64,000 bases of DNA from Pseudomonas fluorescens (GTDB taxonomy: Bacteria > Pseudomonadota > Gammaproteobacteria > Pseudomonadales > Pseudomonadaceae): assembly GCF_902497785.1 (NCBI RefSeq), contig NZ_CABVHK010000011.1, positions 186,001-250,000 on the forward strand. The letters are read 5' to 3'. The translations under genes and the position numbers were made by a program. Of the stretch, positions 8,868 to 18,153 are shown one piece after another. Every line of letters begins with the position of its first letter. The first letter of the stretch is position 1. The notes beneath the pieces were generated by a model that was not told the origin of the DNA, ran no database searches, and saw only the letters and a list, made by a program, of their open reading frames with translations.

Positions 8868-10145
8868 ATGTTCCAGAAGAGCTGGGTAAGCCGTGGCGTC
8901 ACCACTGCGGCCGTGATGGGGATCTTCACACCTGTGGTTGCGCAGGCTGCCTTCGTAGACGACAGTCAAGTCAGTCTGGGAATGCGAAACTTCTATATCG
9001 ACCGCGATTTCAAACAGCATGACGCGCCGCAATCGCGGATCGGCAGCTGGTCCCAAGGCTTTGATTTTCGCGCGATCTCGGGTTATACCGAAGGCACGCT
9101 GCAGTTTGGCCTGGACCTCTCGGCGCAGTACGCCTATCGCCTGGATGGCGGCGGTGGCCGTGGTCCGGACAGCATCATTCCGTACGACACCAGTAAGGGC
9201 GAACAAGTCCGGGACTATGGCCGTGCGGCGCTGACCGGGAAGGTTCGTTACAACAAAACCGAACTCAAGATAGGTGAACTTCGCCCGACGTTGCCGGTGG
9301 CGTACATCGACGACTCGCGGCAATTAATCACCACCTATCACGGGGTACAGCTCGAATCGAAAGAAGTGGACAACCTGACACTGACCGGTGGCCGTTTTAC
9401 CGAAATCAGTTCCCGGGAGTCTTCCAATACTGAAAAGATGTACTTGTTCAATGGACCTAACGTTAAGCGTCGCAGTGACGGCTTGAACTTCGGGGGTGCC
9501 ACCTATGCATTTACACCGAACTTGTCCGGTACTTATTTCTTCGGTCAGTTGGAGGATATTTACAAACAACACTACCTGGGCTTGACCTATAACCACGATC
9601 TGGGCGCCGGTTACGGCTTGAAGACCGACCTCCGTTACTTCAATAACAGCGAAGACGGCAAGGCACTGTACGGCGACATCGACAACAAGTCCTACGGGGT
9701 CATGACGACCCTGAAGAAAGGGGCCCATGCGTTCGGTGTCGGCTATCAGCGCATGCTGGGCGAGTCGACATTCCCGACGCTCAACGGCTACGCGCCGCAG
9801 CCTTACCTGGTGAACTGGTCGACAGTGGCGTTCGTCAAGCCGAACGAAAGCTCCTGGCAGTTGCGCTATGACTACAACTTCGCGGGCATCGGTTTTCCGG
9901 GTCTGAAATTGATGACGCGTTACATGCGCGGCACGGGTATCGATCGGGGCAACAATGCCCTCGACCAAAACGTCGAAAGCGAACGCAACATCGTGCTCGG
10001 CTATGTGGTGCAAAGCGGCCCGCTCAAAGATGTGGGTTTCGAATGGCGCCGCATTGACGTCAAGACGCGCTATGGCAACGGCAGCGCATCAGGTGCGGAT
10101 TATCAGGAAAACCGCCTGATCACCACCTACACCTGGAAGTTCTGA
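8868..10145 (+). CDS. OprD-family outer-membrane porin (first copy)
   Basis: A 425-residue OprD/OpdK-type substrate-specific porin. It has a signal peptide ending at AQA (~residue 27), then the family start FVDDSQVSLGMRNFYIDRDF, many amphipathic beta strands and a terminal phenylalanine (TTYTWKF) for outer-membrane assembly. AGAAGGA precedes the ATG at 8868. Its place behind the iac genes suggests it admits indole-3-acetate or a related carboxylate. A close paralogue lies at 22758-24014 beside antABC. Confidence 0.9.
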   Translation: MFQKSWVSRGVTTAAVMGIFTPVVAQAAFVDDSQVSLGMRNFYIDRDFKQHDAPQSRIGSWSQGFDFRAISGYTEGTLQFGLDLSAQYAYRLDGGGGRGPDSIIPYDTSKGEQVRDYGRAALTGKVRYNKTELKIGELRPTLPVAYIDDSRQLITTYHGVQLESKEVDNLTLTGGRFTEISSRESSNTEKMYLFNGPNVKRRSDGLNFGGATYAFTPNLSGTYFFGQLEDIYKQHYLGLTYNHDLGAGYGLKTDLRYFNNSEDGKALYGDIDNKSYGVMTTLKKGAHAFGVGYQRMLGESTFPTLNGYAPQPYLVNWSTVAFVKPNESSWQLRYDYNFAGIGFPGLKLMTRYMRGTGIDRGNNALDQNVESERNIVLGYVVQSGPLKDVGFEWRRIDVKTRYGNGSASGADYQENRLITTYTWKF

Positions 10146-10224
10146 AAACCCCCCCGGGAGCTGTTCGCGGCTTCCGGGATTGCCCGCGCATCGGGCAAAG
10201 GGTTTCGACACTGGTTTTCCTTCG

Positions 10225-10252
10225 CCCGGATCGCTCCTGCCGGGTTTTTTTT
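10225..10252 (+). terminator. Rho-independent terminator after the first porin
   Basis: CCCGG (10225-10229) pairs with CCGGG (10240-10244), followed at once by a run of eight T (10245-10252). The stem is short but the T-run is good. It would end the iac-porin transcript before the next gene at 10287. Confidence 0.6.
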
Positions 10253-10286
10253 CGCAGCGGTTTTATCCGCCCCACGAGGATGACCC

Positions 10287-11468
10287 ATGCGTCGTTTCTA
10301 TACCGGTTCCGACCTGAATCGTGTGCACAGCATTGCCGAACTGGCAGACATGGCCCGGCGACGCGTGCCTGGTTTCGTCTGGGAATACCTTAGCGGCGGC
10401 GCGGAAGCCGAACTGACGCTCAAGGATAATCTCGACGCGTTCAGCGCTTATGGCCTGCACGCCAGAGCCATGGTGCCCTGCCATGCGCCCGACACGTCTC
10501 GCGCATTGTTCGGCAAGGTGCTGCCAATGCCGATGCTGATCGGGCCGACGGGTTACAACGGCCTGCTGCATCGCGATGCCGACATTCACTTGGCCAGGGC
10601 TGCAACGGCACGTGGTTTGCCGTTCAGCCTGAGCACCGCCTCCAACACGTCACTTGAAGACCTCGTCGCGGCGGCGTCCGGCGTCGACCTGTGGTTCCAG
10701 CTGTACGCCATGCGCGATCCGGCGGTGCAAAAAAGCCTGTTGCAGCGAGCCGCCGCTGTCGGTTGCCGGACCCTGGTGTTGACCTGTGATGCCATGGTGC
10801 TAGGCAATCGCGAGTGGGACCGCCGCAGTTTTGCCAGGCCGCGACAGCTGACATGGCGCAGCAAGTTTGACGTAGTCCGTCACCCGCGTTGGCTCAAGCA
10901 AGTGATGTGGCCATCGGGGTTGCCTGGCATGGGCAATCTTGAAGCTTACTTGCCGACGAGCGAGCGCAATCCCCTGGGATCGATGGCGTTTATCGGCAAG
11001 CAAATGGACACCTTGCTTGACTGGGACATGCTGGCGCGTCTGCGTGATCAGTGGGGCGAGCGGCTGTTGCTCAAGGGTGTGTTGCATGCGGCGGATGTGG
11101 AGCGCGCTGTCGCCCTCGGGCTCGACGGTGTGGTGGTGTCCAATCACGGCGGCCGTCAACTGGACGGTGCTCTGAGCAGCCTCGACGCATTGGCGGCCAT
11201 TGCGCCCCAGGCGAAAGGCAAGTTCAGTCTGCTCGTGGATGGCGGGATCCGGCGTGGCAGCGACATCGTCAAAGCGCTCGCGCTGGGGGCCGATGCCGTG
11301 CTGCTGGGGCGCTCCACCCTTTACGGTGTGGCGGTGGCAGGTGAAGACGGTGCTGGTCGGGCACTTGACGTATTGACGCAAGAACTGGCGCGAACCATGA
11401 ACCTGATGGGCTGCACGCACCTCAACCACCTTGATGGCGACAGCGTGTTCGAACGCCGACGCGCTTGA
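10287..11468 (+). CDS. FMN-dependent alpha-hydroxy acid oxidase/dehydrogenase
   Basis: A 393-residue member of the lactate/mandelate/glycolate oxidase family. The TIM-barrel motif SNHGGRQLDG carries the catalytic histidine and substrate arginine. LVDGGIRRGSDIVKALALGA and the GRSTLYG stretch form the phosphate site for FMN. The family oxidises 2-hydroxy acids to 2-keto acids. No membrane-binding insert is obvious. It begins a run of four same-strand genes (10287-14546). Given the neighbours, an aryl-2-hydroxy acid such as an indole or phenyl lactate is a possible substrate, but this is inference. Confidence 0.85.
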   Translation: MRRFYTGSDLNRVHSIAELADMARRRVPGFVWEYLSGGAEAELTLKDNLDAFSAYGLHARAMVPCHAPDTSRALFGKVLPMPMLIGPTGYNGLLHRDADIHLARAATARGLPFSLSTASNTSLEDLVAAASGVDLWFQLYAMRDPAVQKSLLQRAAAVGCRTLVLTCDAMVLGNREWDRRSFARPRQLTWRSKFDVVRHPRWLKQVMWPSGLPGMGNLEAYLPTSERNPLGSMAFIGKQMDTLLDWDMLARLRDQWGERLLLKGVLHAADVERAVALGLDGVVVSNHGGRQLDGALSSLDALAAIAPQAKGKFSLLVDGGIRRGSDIVKALALGADAVLLGRSTLYGVAVAGEDGAGRALDVLTQELARTMNLMGCTHLNHLDGDSVFERRRA

Positions 11469-11473
11469 ACCAT

Positions 11474-11563
11474 TGTGGGAGCGAGCCTGCTCGCGAAAGC
11501 GGAGTGTCAGGCGATGCAAATGTTGAACGTGCCGGCCCCTTCGCGAGCAGGCTCGCTCCCACA
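11474..11563. repeat. Inverted pair of REP palindromes
   Basis: Two REP units in opposite orientation, TGTGGGAGCGAGCCTGCTCG starting at 11474 and its reverse complement ending at 11563, with about 40 bases between. This is the usual REP doublet of fluorescent pseudomonads. Confidence 0.9.
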
Positions 11564-11685
11564 AGGATTGTGGTCGCACTCGAGCGGTTTATTGCGTTGC
11601 AGAATCGGAATGACGCTTGCGCGTTTCGGGCAGTGGCTCACCGGGGCCGTTGCTAGGATCGAGGCTCTTCTACAGGAGTGCTTTC

Positions 11686-12792
11686 ATGAATATCAGTGTT
11701 ATCGGCGGTGGTCACGGTTGCTACGCGGCAGCGATAGAGTTGGCGGAAAAAGGTCACGCGGTGCAGTTGTGGCGCCGGGACAGTGCCGCGCTGGAAAAAC
11801 TGCAAGGCCTCGGTCATCTGCTCGTGCGCGACTTTCGTGGCGAACGCCGCTTGAGCCTGGGGCAGGTCGGCGATGCCCTGACCTTGACGGCTGATCTGGC
11901 ACGGGCCGTGGCCGATGCTCAGTTGTTGGTCATTGCCTTGCCGTCTACCTCTCACCCAGCCCTTGCCCGCGAACTGGCCCCCTTGTTGCGCGATGGGCAA
12001 GTGGTGTTCCTGCCGCCGGGGACGTTCGGCAGCATGGTGTTCGCCCAAGCCATGGCGAAAGTGGGGAATCACAGCGAAGTGGCGTTTGCCGAGACCGGCA
12101 CCTTGCCCTATCTGGCGCGCAAGCATGGCGACAACCAAGTGGTGATCAGCGGCTACGCGACCCGTCTGCCAACCGGGGTTTTTCCGAGTCGATTAAGCGA
12201 GTCGGCGTTCGCCGTCTTGCGCGAGGCTTACCCCAGCGTCGAACCGATCGAAGATGCACTCAGCGGTGCGCTGATGAACGCCGGGCCGATCATTCATCCG
12301 CCGTTGATCCTGATGAACGCGGGTCCCCTTGAGCATTTCGAGACCTGGGACATTCACAACGAGGGCACTGTGCCTTCGATTCGTCGCGTGACCAATGCCC
12401 TCGACGCCGAGCGTATCGCCGTTCGTGAAGCACTGGGCTATGGCGCCCCGCATTTCCCACTGGCCGATCATTACGCCACTGACGGCGATGAGTGGATGTA
12501 CGGTCGCGGCGCTCACGGCAAACTGACCGACAGCGGCGATTGGCGTGAAGACATCGACCTGCAAAAGCACCGCTACATGCTTGAAGACACACGACTGGGC
12601 TTGTCGTTGCTGGTGTCGGTCGGGCGTTGGGCCGGCGTGCCGACGCCGGTCGCTCAAGGCTTGTTGAGCCTGGCCACGGTGGTCAGTGGCATCGACCTGT
12701 ACGCCGAGGGTCGAACCCTGGAAAACCTCGGGCTGGATCAACTGAGCCGCAGCGAAATGGCGCAGTGCCTGAGCCAGGGATTGCAGGCATGA
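11686..12792 (+). CDS. NAD/octopine/nopaline dehydrogenase-like protein
   Basis: A 368-residue protein with an N-terminal Rossmann domain (ISVIGGGHGCYAAAIELAEKG, residues ~3-23) and a C-terminal helical domain of the octopine/nopaline dehydrogenase type, including the conserved NAGPIIHPPLILMNAG segment around residue 200. The family forms or oxidises opines, N-(carboxyalkyl) amino acids, and includes other 2-keto/2-amino acid reductases. The ATG at 11686 has CAGGAG upstream. Its stop overlaps the next start by 4 bases, so the two are translationally coupled. No substrate can be named. Confidence 0.82.
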   Translation: MNISVIGGGHGCYAAAIELAEKGHAVQLWRRDSAALEKLQGLGHLLVRDFRGERRLSLGQVGDALTLTADLARAVADAQLLVIALPSTSHPALARELAPLLRDGQVVFLPPGTFGSMVFAQAMAKVGNHSEVAFAETGTLPYLARKHGDNQVVISGYATRLPTGVFPSRLSESAFAVLREAYPSVEPIEDALSGALMNAGPIIHPPLILMNAGPLEHFETWDIHNEGTVPSIRRVTNALDAERIAVREALGYGAPHFPLADHYATDGDEWMYGRGAHGKLTDSGDWREDIDLQKHRYMLEDTRLGLSLLVSVGRWAGVPTPVAQGLLSLATVVSGIDLYAEGRTLENLGLDQLSRSEMAQCLSQGLQA

Positions 12793-13787
12793 GCGCCGAC
12801 CCGCAACGCATCTGTATCGTCGGCGCGGGACGCATGGGCGAGGGCATTGCCCTGGCGTTCATGTTCGCGGGGCTGCCGGTGACGCTGATCGATATCAAGC
12901 AACGCGAGCCCATGGCGCAGGACCGCTACTTCCGCCAGATCGAGGGCCACTTGCGCGGCGAACTGGCAACACTTGCACGTCTGGGGTCACTCGATTCGGC
13001 GCAAGTGGACCAGGCGATGAGCCATTTACGCTTGAGCGATCGCGGGGGCAGTGGCGACGATTTGCACCGTGCTGCCGTCGTGTTCGAAGCCGTGCCTGAA
13101 GTGCTTGAACTCAAGGCCCAGACGTTCGCTTGGCTGAGTGCGGCCTGTGGCGATGAAACCGTGATTGCATCGACAACCTCGACCTTTCTGGTGACGCAGT
13201 TGGCGGCACTGGTTACGCACCCGCGACGCTTCGTCAATGCCCATTGGCTGAACCCGGCGTTCCTGATGCCGCTGGTCGAGGTCAGTCGCAGCGAGGACAC
13301 CTGCCCGCAGGGGGTGCAACGCCTGATGGCATTGCTCAAGCGAATTGGCAAAGTTCCCGTGCAATGCTCCCCGGCAGCCGGTTACATCGTGCCGAGAATC
13401 CAGGCACTGGCGATGAATGAAGCGGCGCGAATGGTCGAAGAGGGGGTGGCCAGCGCCGAGGATATCGACACCGCGATTCGCGTCGGTTTCGGCCTGCGTT
13501 TCTCTGTGCTGGGGATGCTTGAGTTTATCGACTGGGGCGGCGGCGACATTCTGTTTTATGCCTCCCATTATCTGGCTGAAGCCATCGATCCGCGTTTCCT
13601 GCCGCCCAAAGTCATTGCCGAGAACATGGCGCAAGGGCGGAACGGGCTGCGTGAAGGTCAGGGTTTTTATGATTACCAGGACGTTGACCTGGAGGCCTAC
13701 AAACTGCAGCGGCTGGGTGAGTTCACCCGCAAGCTCGAGTTGATGGGGCTGTCGCCGGTGTTCAACGGTGCTGTGGCAACGTCCTGA
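12789..13787 (+). CDS. 3-hydroxyacyl-CoA dehydrogenase family protein
   Basis: A 332-residue enzyme with the NAD-binding motif IVGAGRMGEGIA (residues ~10-21), the VFEAVPEVLELK segment, catalytic-loop STTSTFLVTQL and NAHWLNPAFLMPLVEV region (histidine and asparagine of the 3HCDH family), and a C-terminal dimerisation domain. Some relatives reduce or oxidise small 3-hydroxy acids rather than CoA esters. It overlaps the preceding gene by 4 bases (ATGA). Confidence 0.85.
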   Translation: MSADPQRICIVGAGRMGEGIALAFMFAGLPVTLIDIKQREPMAQDRYFRQIEGHLRGELATLARLGSLDSAQVDQAMSHLRLSDRGGSGDDLHRAAVVFEAVPEVLELKAQTFAWLSAACGDETVIASTTSTFLVTQLAALVTHPRRFVNAHWLNPAFLMPLVEVSRSEDTCPQGVQRLMALLKRIGKVPVQCSPAAGYIVPRIQALAMNEAARMVEEGVASAEDIDTAIRVGFGLRFSVLGMLEFIDWGGGDILFYASHYLAEAIDPRFLPPKVIAENMAQGRNGLREGQGFYDYQDVDLEAYKLQRLGEFTRKLELMGLSPVFNGAVATS

Positions 13788-13922
13788 GCGCGGAGCTGCC
13801 GTGTGATCGCGCCAGCTTCACGACCGGGTTGCACAACCGGCGCGCCGTTTATGGCTGCGTCGGTTTTTTAGTGGTGGATGCAGGTCATCCACGGATTTGT
13901 CGGGTCCTGAATCGAGGTTGTC

Positions 13923-14546
13923 ATGAAGCTGTACGAATTGATCACGTTCACCGTGCGGGTGCGCACTGTCGCTCCTGCCATGGCTTGTCTGGAGCAACGC
14001 CTGGCCGCCGGTAACGCCGCAGCCAAACTGATCGGCTGCTGGGCGTCGGAAATCGGCCCGCTGAATCAGATCGCGGTGTTGCGTGGTTTTGTCGATGAAG
14101 CGTCTCGCCAGGCTGAGCGCGAACGTTATCTGTCGAGTGCCGACGCGTTTGGCATCGAGGCGTATCTGACGGACATGCGTGTGGAAAACTACACGCTGTT
14201 TCCCTTTATCCAGCCGCTGCCTGCCGGGCACCACGGGCCGTTCTACGAACTTCGCGTCTACGATCTCGTACCGTCGGGCCTGGCACCTACGCTCCAGGGC
14301 TGGGAAAAAGCCGTAGGGCCCAGAACCGGCGCGCAATACTCCCCGGTGTATGCCGCTTTCTACGCCACCGACGGTCAACTGCCGCGTTACCTGCACATCT
14401 GGCCTTACGCCTCGCTCGAACAGCGCCTGGACGTGCGCACCCGTGCCGTACACGACGGCGTCTGGCCGCCGGAAAATTCAGGCCCGCAACTGCGCGACAT
14501 GCACTCGACGATCTACCTGCCGGCGAGCTTTTCACCGCTGCAATAA
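13923..14546 (+). CDS. NIPSNAP family protein
   Basis: A 207-residue protein made of two NIPSNAP-like ferredoxin-fold halves. The first half begins KLYELITFTVRVR and the second PFYELRVYDLVPSG (~residue 103). Such proteins belong to the dimeric alpha-beta barrel superfamily and often accompany oxidative catabolic genes. It is the last of four same-strand genes. The reaction is unknown. It faces the ABC transporter genes convergently across a REP-type hairpin. Confidence 0.8.
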   Translation: MKLYELITFTVRVRTVAPAMACLEQRLAAGNAAAKLIGCWASEIGPLNQIAVLRGFVDEASRQAERERYLSSADAFGIEAYLTDMRVENYTLFPFIQPLPAGHHGPFYELRVYDLVPSGLAPTLQGWEKAVGPRTGAQYSPVYAAFYATDGQLPRYLHIWPYASLEQRLDVRTRAVHDGVWPPENSGPQLRDMHSTIYLPASFSPLQ

Positions 14547-14575
14547 GCCCCGCTGACGGACACTGACGCGTTCCC

Positions 14576-14605
14576 CTGTAGGAGCCAGCAAGCCGGCTCC
14601 TACAG
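14576..14605. repeat. Perfect REP-type hairpin between convergent genes
   Basis: CTGTAGGAGCC (14576-14586) and GGCTCCTACAG (14595-14605) form an 11-bp perfect stem with an 8-nt loop. There is no T-run. Placed between two gene ends, it may stabilise or stop both transcripts. Confidence 0.7.
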
Positions 14606-14634
14606 ATCAAAGATCGGGCTTGCTGACGGTGTGT

Positions 14635-15321
14635 TCAAACACCCAGATAACGCTGGGACAACTCAGGTGTTGCCGCCAACTGCAGCGGCGTACCGTGCCA
14701 AACCTGTCGGCCCTTTTCGATGATGTGATGGCAGTCGACCACCCGGGCCATTTCCTTGAGGTTCTTGTCGATGACCAGAATTGTTTCGCCTTCGGCTTTC
14801 AAGCTCGCCAGGCAACTCCAGATGGTTTCGCGAATGATCGGCGCCAGGCCTTCGGTCGCCTCGTCGAGAATCAACAATTGTGGGTTGGTCAGCAGGGCGC
14901 GGGCGACCACCATCATCTGCTGTTCGCCACCGGAGAGGGTCTTCGACAACTGGTCCTGGCGTTCCTGCAGTCGTGGAAACAACTGGTAAATTCGCGCCAG
15001 GTCCCACTTGCCCCGGGTCGCGGTGGCCAGCAGGTTTTCCCGCACGCTCAGGCTGCCAAAACCGCGCCGGCCTTCGGGCACCAGTCCCAGTCCGGCCTGG
15101 GCAATGCGGTAGGGCGGGGCGCCGCGCATTTCCCGACCGTGAATCAAGACGCTGCCAGCGGTGGGCTTGAGCAGACCCATGATCGACTTGACCGTGGTGG
15201 TCTTGCCCATGCCATTACGCCCGATCAGCGACACAACCTGGCCCTGTTCGATCTTCAAGTGCATGTCAAACAGCACTTGGCTCAGGCCATAGCCGGCCTG
15301 CAATCCCGTCACTTCAAGCAT
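14635..15321 (-). CDS. Branched-chain-type ABC transporter ATPase (LivF family)
   Basis: A 228-residue ATP-binding subunit. Walker A is GRNGMGKTT, the signature motif LSGGEQQMMVVARAL and Walker B LLILDEATEGLAP; the length and EGLAP ending of Walker B are typical of LivF. It starts at ATG 15321, overlapping the end of the LivG-type gene by 8 bases. It should energise the importer encoded by the genes up to 19314. Confidence 0.9.
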   Translation of the reverse strand: MLEVTGLQAGYGLSQVLFDMHLKIEQGQVVSLIGRNGMGKTTTVKSIMGLLKPTAGSVLIHGREMRGAPPYRIAQAGLGLVPEGRRGFGSLSVRENLLATATRGKWDLARIYQLFPRLQERQDQLSKTLSGGEQQMMVVARALLTNPQLLILDEATEGLAPIIRETIWSCLASLKAEGETILVIDKNLKEMARVVDCHHIIEKGRQVWHGTPLQLAATPELSQRYLGV

Positions 15322-16063
15322 GTTCTTCTCCCAGGTAGGCGGCACGTACTTGCGGGTCGTTGCGAATCTGTTCGACGCTGCCGGTCAGGATGGTCTGGCC
15401 ATAGACCAGCACGGTAATGCGATCCGCCAGGGCGAACACGGCGTCCATGTCGTGTTCGACCAGCAGGATCGCGTAGCGACCCTTGAGTTCGAGCAACAAT
15501 TGCGTCATGCGCGCCGATTCCTCCGCCCCCATGCCTGCCATCGGTTCGTCGAGCAACAGCACCGAAGCTTCCTGGGCCAGCGCCAGGGCGATTTCCAATT
15601 GCCGCCGTTCGCCATGGGACAACTCGCGCACCAGTGCCTGGCCACGTGCCGCGAGGCCGACGCGTTGCAGATAGTCCGCTGCCGGGCCCAGCAGGCGGGC
15701 GTCACTGCTCAGAGGTTTCCACATGCCGAAGGTCTTGCCCTCGCGGGCGGCGATGGCGACCGCGACGTTTTCCAGCAGGGTGAATTCCGGATACAGCTGG
15801 CTGACCTGAAAGGCGCGCGCCAGGCCGAGGCGCGGGCGTTGATGGGCGGGCACGGCGGTGATGTCCTGACCGTTGAGGAAAATCCGCCCCTTGTCCGGGC
15901 GTATCTCCCCGGCGATCTGCGAAATCAACGTCGACTTGCCGGCGCCATTGGGGCCGATGATGGCGTGCAATTCTCCCGGGGCGATATCGAAGCTTGCACC
16001 GTTGGTGGCCTTGACCGCGCCAAAGGTTTTTTCCAGATCCTGGATCGACAGTTGCGCGATCAT
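15314..16063 (-). CDS. Branched-chain-type ABC transporter ATPase (LivG family)
   Basis: A 249-residue ATP-binding subunit with Walker A GPNGAGKST, signature LSHGERRQLEIALAL and Walker B VLLLDEPMAGM. It starts at ATG 16063, preceded by GAGGT, and overlaps the upstream permease gene by 4 bases. Together with the LivF-type protein it forms the heterodimeric ATPase of a hydrophobic amino acid/aromatic acid importer. Confidence 0.9.
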   Translation of the reverse strand: MIAQLSIQDLEKTFGAVKATNGASFDIAPGELHAIIGPNGAGKSTLISQIAGEIRPDKGRIFLNGQDITAVPAHQRPRLGLARAFQVSQLYPEFTLLENVAVAIAAREGKTFGMWKPLSSDARLLGPAADYLQRVGLAARGQALVRELSHGERRQLEIALALAQEASVLLLDEPMAGMGAEESARMTQLLLELKGRYAILLVEHDMDAVFALADRITVLVYGQTILTGSVEQIRNDPQVRAAYLGEEHA

Positions 16064-17085
16064 GGGCGTACCTCGCTGTTGGCAATGGCGGGCGGAGCGT
16101 GTGGCACCGGGGGCTTGCGCCATTGCGGCCACGGACTGAGCAGCAGGCCGTACAGGCCTTTTTTGCCGAACAGCACCACGACCAGCAACAACGGACCGAA
16201 GATCAGCAGCCAGTGTTCGGTCCAGAGGCTCAACACCTGCTCCAGTCCCAGGTACACCGCAGCGCCGAGCACCGGTCCGAGCAGGGTGCCCACGCCGCCC
16301 AGAATGACCATCGCCATGAGTTCGCCGGACTTGTGCCAGGCGCCCATGTCGGGGCTGACGAACATCGCGTAATTGGCCCACAAAATCCCGGCCAGGCCAC
16401 CCCCGACGCCGGCGATGACGAAGGCGCTCAGGCGGTAGCGCAACGGGTGCAAACCCAGGCTGATGCTGCGCCGTTCACTTTGCTTCAGGCCTCGCAATAC
16501 ATAGCCGAAGCGCGAGTTGACCAGCCGCCGACAGAACAGCAGCCAGGCCACCAGAAGCCCCAGACACAGGTAGTAGAACTGCACGGGGTTTTCCAGATCC
16601 ACTCCCGGTAGCGTATTGCGCTGGTTGAGCAGGATGCCGTCGTCGCCGCCATACAACGACAGCGAACTGAGGAGGAAATACAGCATCTGGCCGAACGCCA
16701 ACGTGATCATGATGAACTGCACACCGCTGGTACGCAGCGACAGATAGCCGACCACCAGGGCAAACAGCGCACAGACCAGCAGCGACAGCGGCCAGACGAT
16801 CAGCGCACTGTCAGAGCCGTCCCAGCCCCACAACGGCATGGCCTGCGAGGTGTGGAAACCGATGACGCCGACCACGTAGCCGCCCAGGCCGAAGAACGCT
16901 GCATGACCGAAGCTGATCATCGCGCCATAGCCGATCAACAGGTCCAGGCTGGCGGCGGCCATGCCGTAGATCGCCAGACGCGTGAACAGGCTGACCAGAA
17001 AGGGTTCGTGCAACAACGACGCAAGCAGCGGCAGGAGGGCGAACGTCGCCAGGCAGAGCAGATCGATAAGAACTCGACGGGACAT
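16060..17085 (-). CDS. Branched-chain-type ABC transporter permease (LivM family)
   Basis: A 341-residue inner-membrane permease with about ten hydrophobic segments and the LivM patterns DLLIGYGAMISFGHAAFFGLG (~residues 42-62) and VILGGVGTLLGPVLGA (~280-295). The start is ATG 17085. A longer frame upstream overlaps the next permease and was not used. Confidence 0.9.
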   Translation of the reverse strand: MSRRVLIDLLCLATFALLPLLASLLHEPFLVSLFTRLAIYGMAAASLDLLIGYGAMISFGHAAFFGLGGYVVGVIGFHTSQAMPLWGWDGSDSALIVWPLSLLVCALFALVVGYLSLRTSGVQFIMITLAFGQMLYFLLSSLSLYGGDDGILLNQRNTLPGVDLENPVQFYYLCLGLLVAWLLFCRRLVNSRFGYVLRGLKQSERRSISLGLHPLRYRLSAFVIAGVGGGLAGILWANYAMFVSPDMGAWHKSGELMAMVILGGVGTLLGPVLGAAVYLGLEQVLSLWTEHWLLIFGPLLLVVVLFGKKGLYGLLLSPWPQWRKPPVPHAPPAIANSEVRP

Positions 17086-17095
17086 GGTGTTCTCC

Positions 17096-18007
17096 TCAGG
17101 CGCGGGCGGGCAACAGGCCGCGTGGACGGACCAGCAGCACGACGGCCATGACGATGTAGGCACTGGCGGAAATAAGCCCGCCACTCAAGGTGCCGCTGAC
17201 TTCGGCAGGCAACAGTTGGTCGAGCAATTGCGGGATGTACGCTCGCCCGAGGCCGTCGACCATGCCGATCAGCAAGGCACCCGCGAGCGCGCCGCGCACT
17301 GAGCCGACACCGCCGACGACGATCACGACAAACGTGGTGATCAGGACTTTTTCGCCCATGCCGATTTCCACCGACAGCAGCGGGGCGGCCATGAAGCCGG
17401 CGAGCCCGCAGAGCACACAGCCGAAGACGAACACGAGGGTGTAGAGGCGCGCGATGTTCACGCCCAATGCACCGACCATCTCGTGATCGTCGGCCCCGGC
17501 ACGTATCAGCATCCCCAGGCGGGTATGGTTGATCAGCAGCCACATGGCAATCGCCACCAAGGCCCCGGCAGCGATGAACAGCAGGCGGCTGACCGGGTAC
17601 ATCAAGCCCGGCAGGACTTCGACGAAGGTGCCATACCACTCGGGTGTCGGCATCGCCGGCGGGCTGCGACCGAACAGCACGGTGATCAACTCGTTGGTAA
17701 AAAACACCACGGCCAGGGTGGCCAGCACCTGGTCGAGGTGATCGCGGGTGTAGAGACGGCGCATGATGCTGGTTTCAATCAGCAGCCCGTACAGTGCGGA
17801 GCCAATCACCGCCGCCAGTCCGGCCAGCCAGAACGACCCGCTGAGCGAAGCGGTGTAGGCGGCACAGAACGCACCGACCATGTAGAAGGCGCCATGGGCC
17901 AGATTGATGACGCCCATGATGCCAAAGATCAGCGTCAGGCCGGAGGCGAGCAAAAACAGCAAGGCGCTGTATTGCAGGCCGTTCAGAATTTGTTCAAGTA
18001 ACAGCAT
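17096..18007 (-). CDS. Branched-chain-type ABC transporter permease (LivH family)
   Basis: A 303-residue inner-membrane permease of the LivH type. It has the family start LEQILNGLQYSALLFLLASG, the motif GVINLAHGAFYMVGA and a C-terminal VVIVVGGVGSVRGALAGALL segment. It lies 10 bases before the LivM-type gene. A 146-bp REP-containing gap separates it from the binding-protein gene, which may lower expression of the membrane parts relative to the binding protein. Confidence 0.9.
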   Translation of the reverse strand: MLLLEQILNGLQYSALLFLLASGLTLIFGIMGVINLAHGAFYMVGAFCAAYTASLSGSFWLAGLAAVIGSALYGLLIETSIMRRLYTRDHLDQVLATLAVVFFTNELITVLFGRSPPAMPTPEWYGTFVEVLPGLMYPVSRLLFIAAGALVAIAMWLLINHTRLGMLIRAGADDHEMVGALGVNIARLYTLVFVFGCVLCGLAGFMAAPLLSVEIGMGEKVLITTFVVIVVGGVGSVRGALAGALLIGMVDGLGRAYIPQLLDQLLPAEVSGTLSGGLISASAYIVMAVVLLVRPRGLLPARA

Positions 18008-18030
18008 GCTGGGAAATCCTACGAAAAGTC

Positions 18031-18145
18031 CCTGTGGTGAGGGAGCTCGCTCCCGCTGGACTGCGCAGCAGTCCTTTCTTTAAAGCGCAAGAGCGGGGGG
18101 GGGGCGCTTCGCTCCCCAGCGGGAGCAAGCTCCCTTGCCACGGGG
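18031..18145. repeat. REP doublet with a ten-G run
   Basis: Inverted REP-like units at the two ends (GGGAGCTCGCTCCCGCTGG near 18040 and CAGCGGGAGCAAGCTCCC near 18117) flank a run of ten G at 18095-18104. It lies between binding protein and permease genes on the minus strand. The poly-G run may vary in length. Confidence 0.75.
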
Positions 18146-18153
18146 CTAGCGGA

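Noticed and set aside
11617..11685. N-terminal extension of the opine-dehydrogenase-like protein
   Set aside because: The Rossmann strand begins directly at ATG 11686, which has CAGGAG at the right distance; the extension has no such site.
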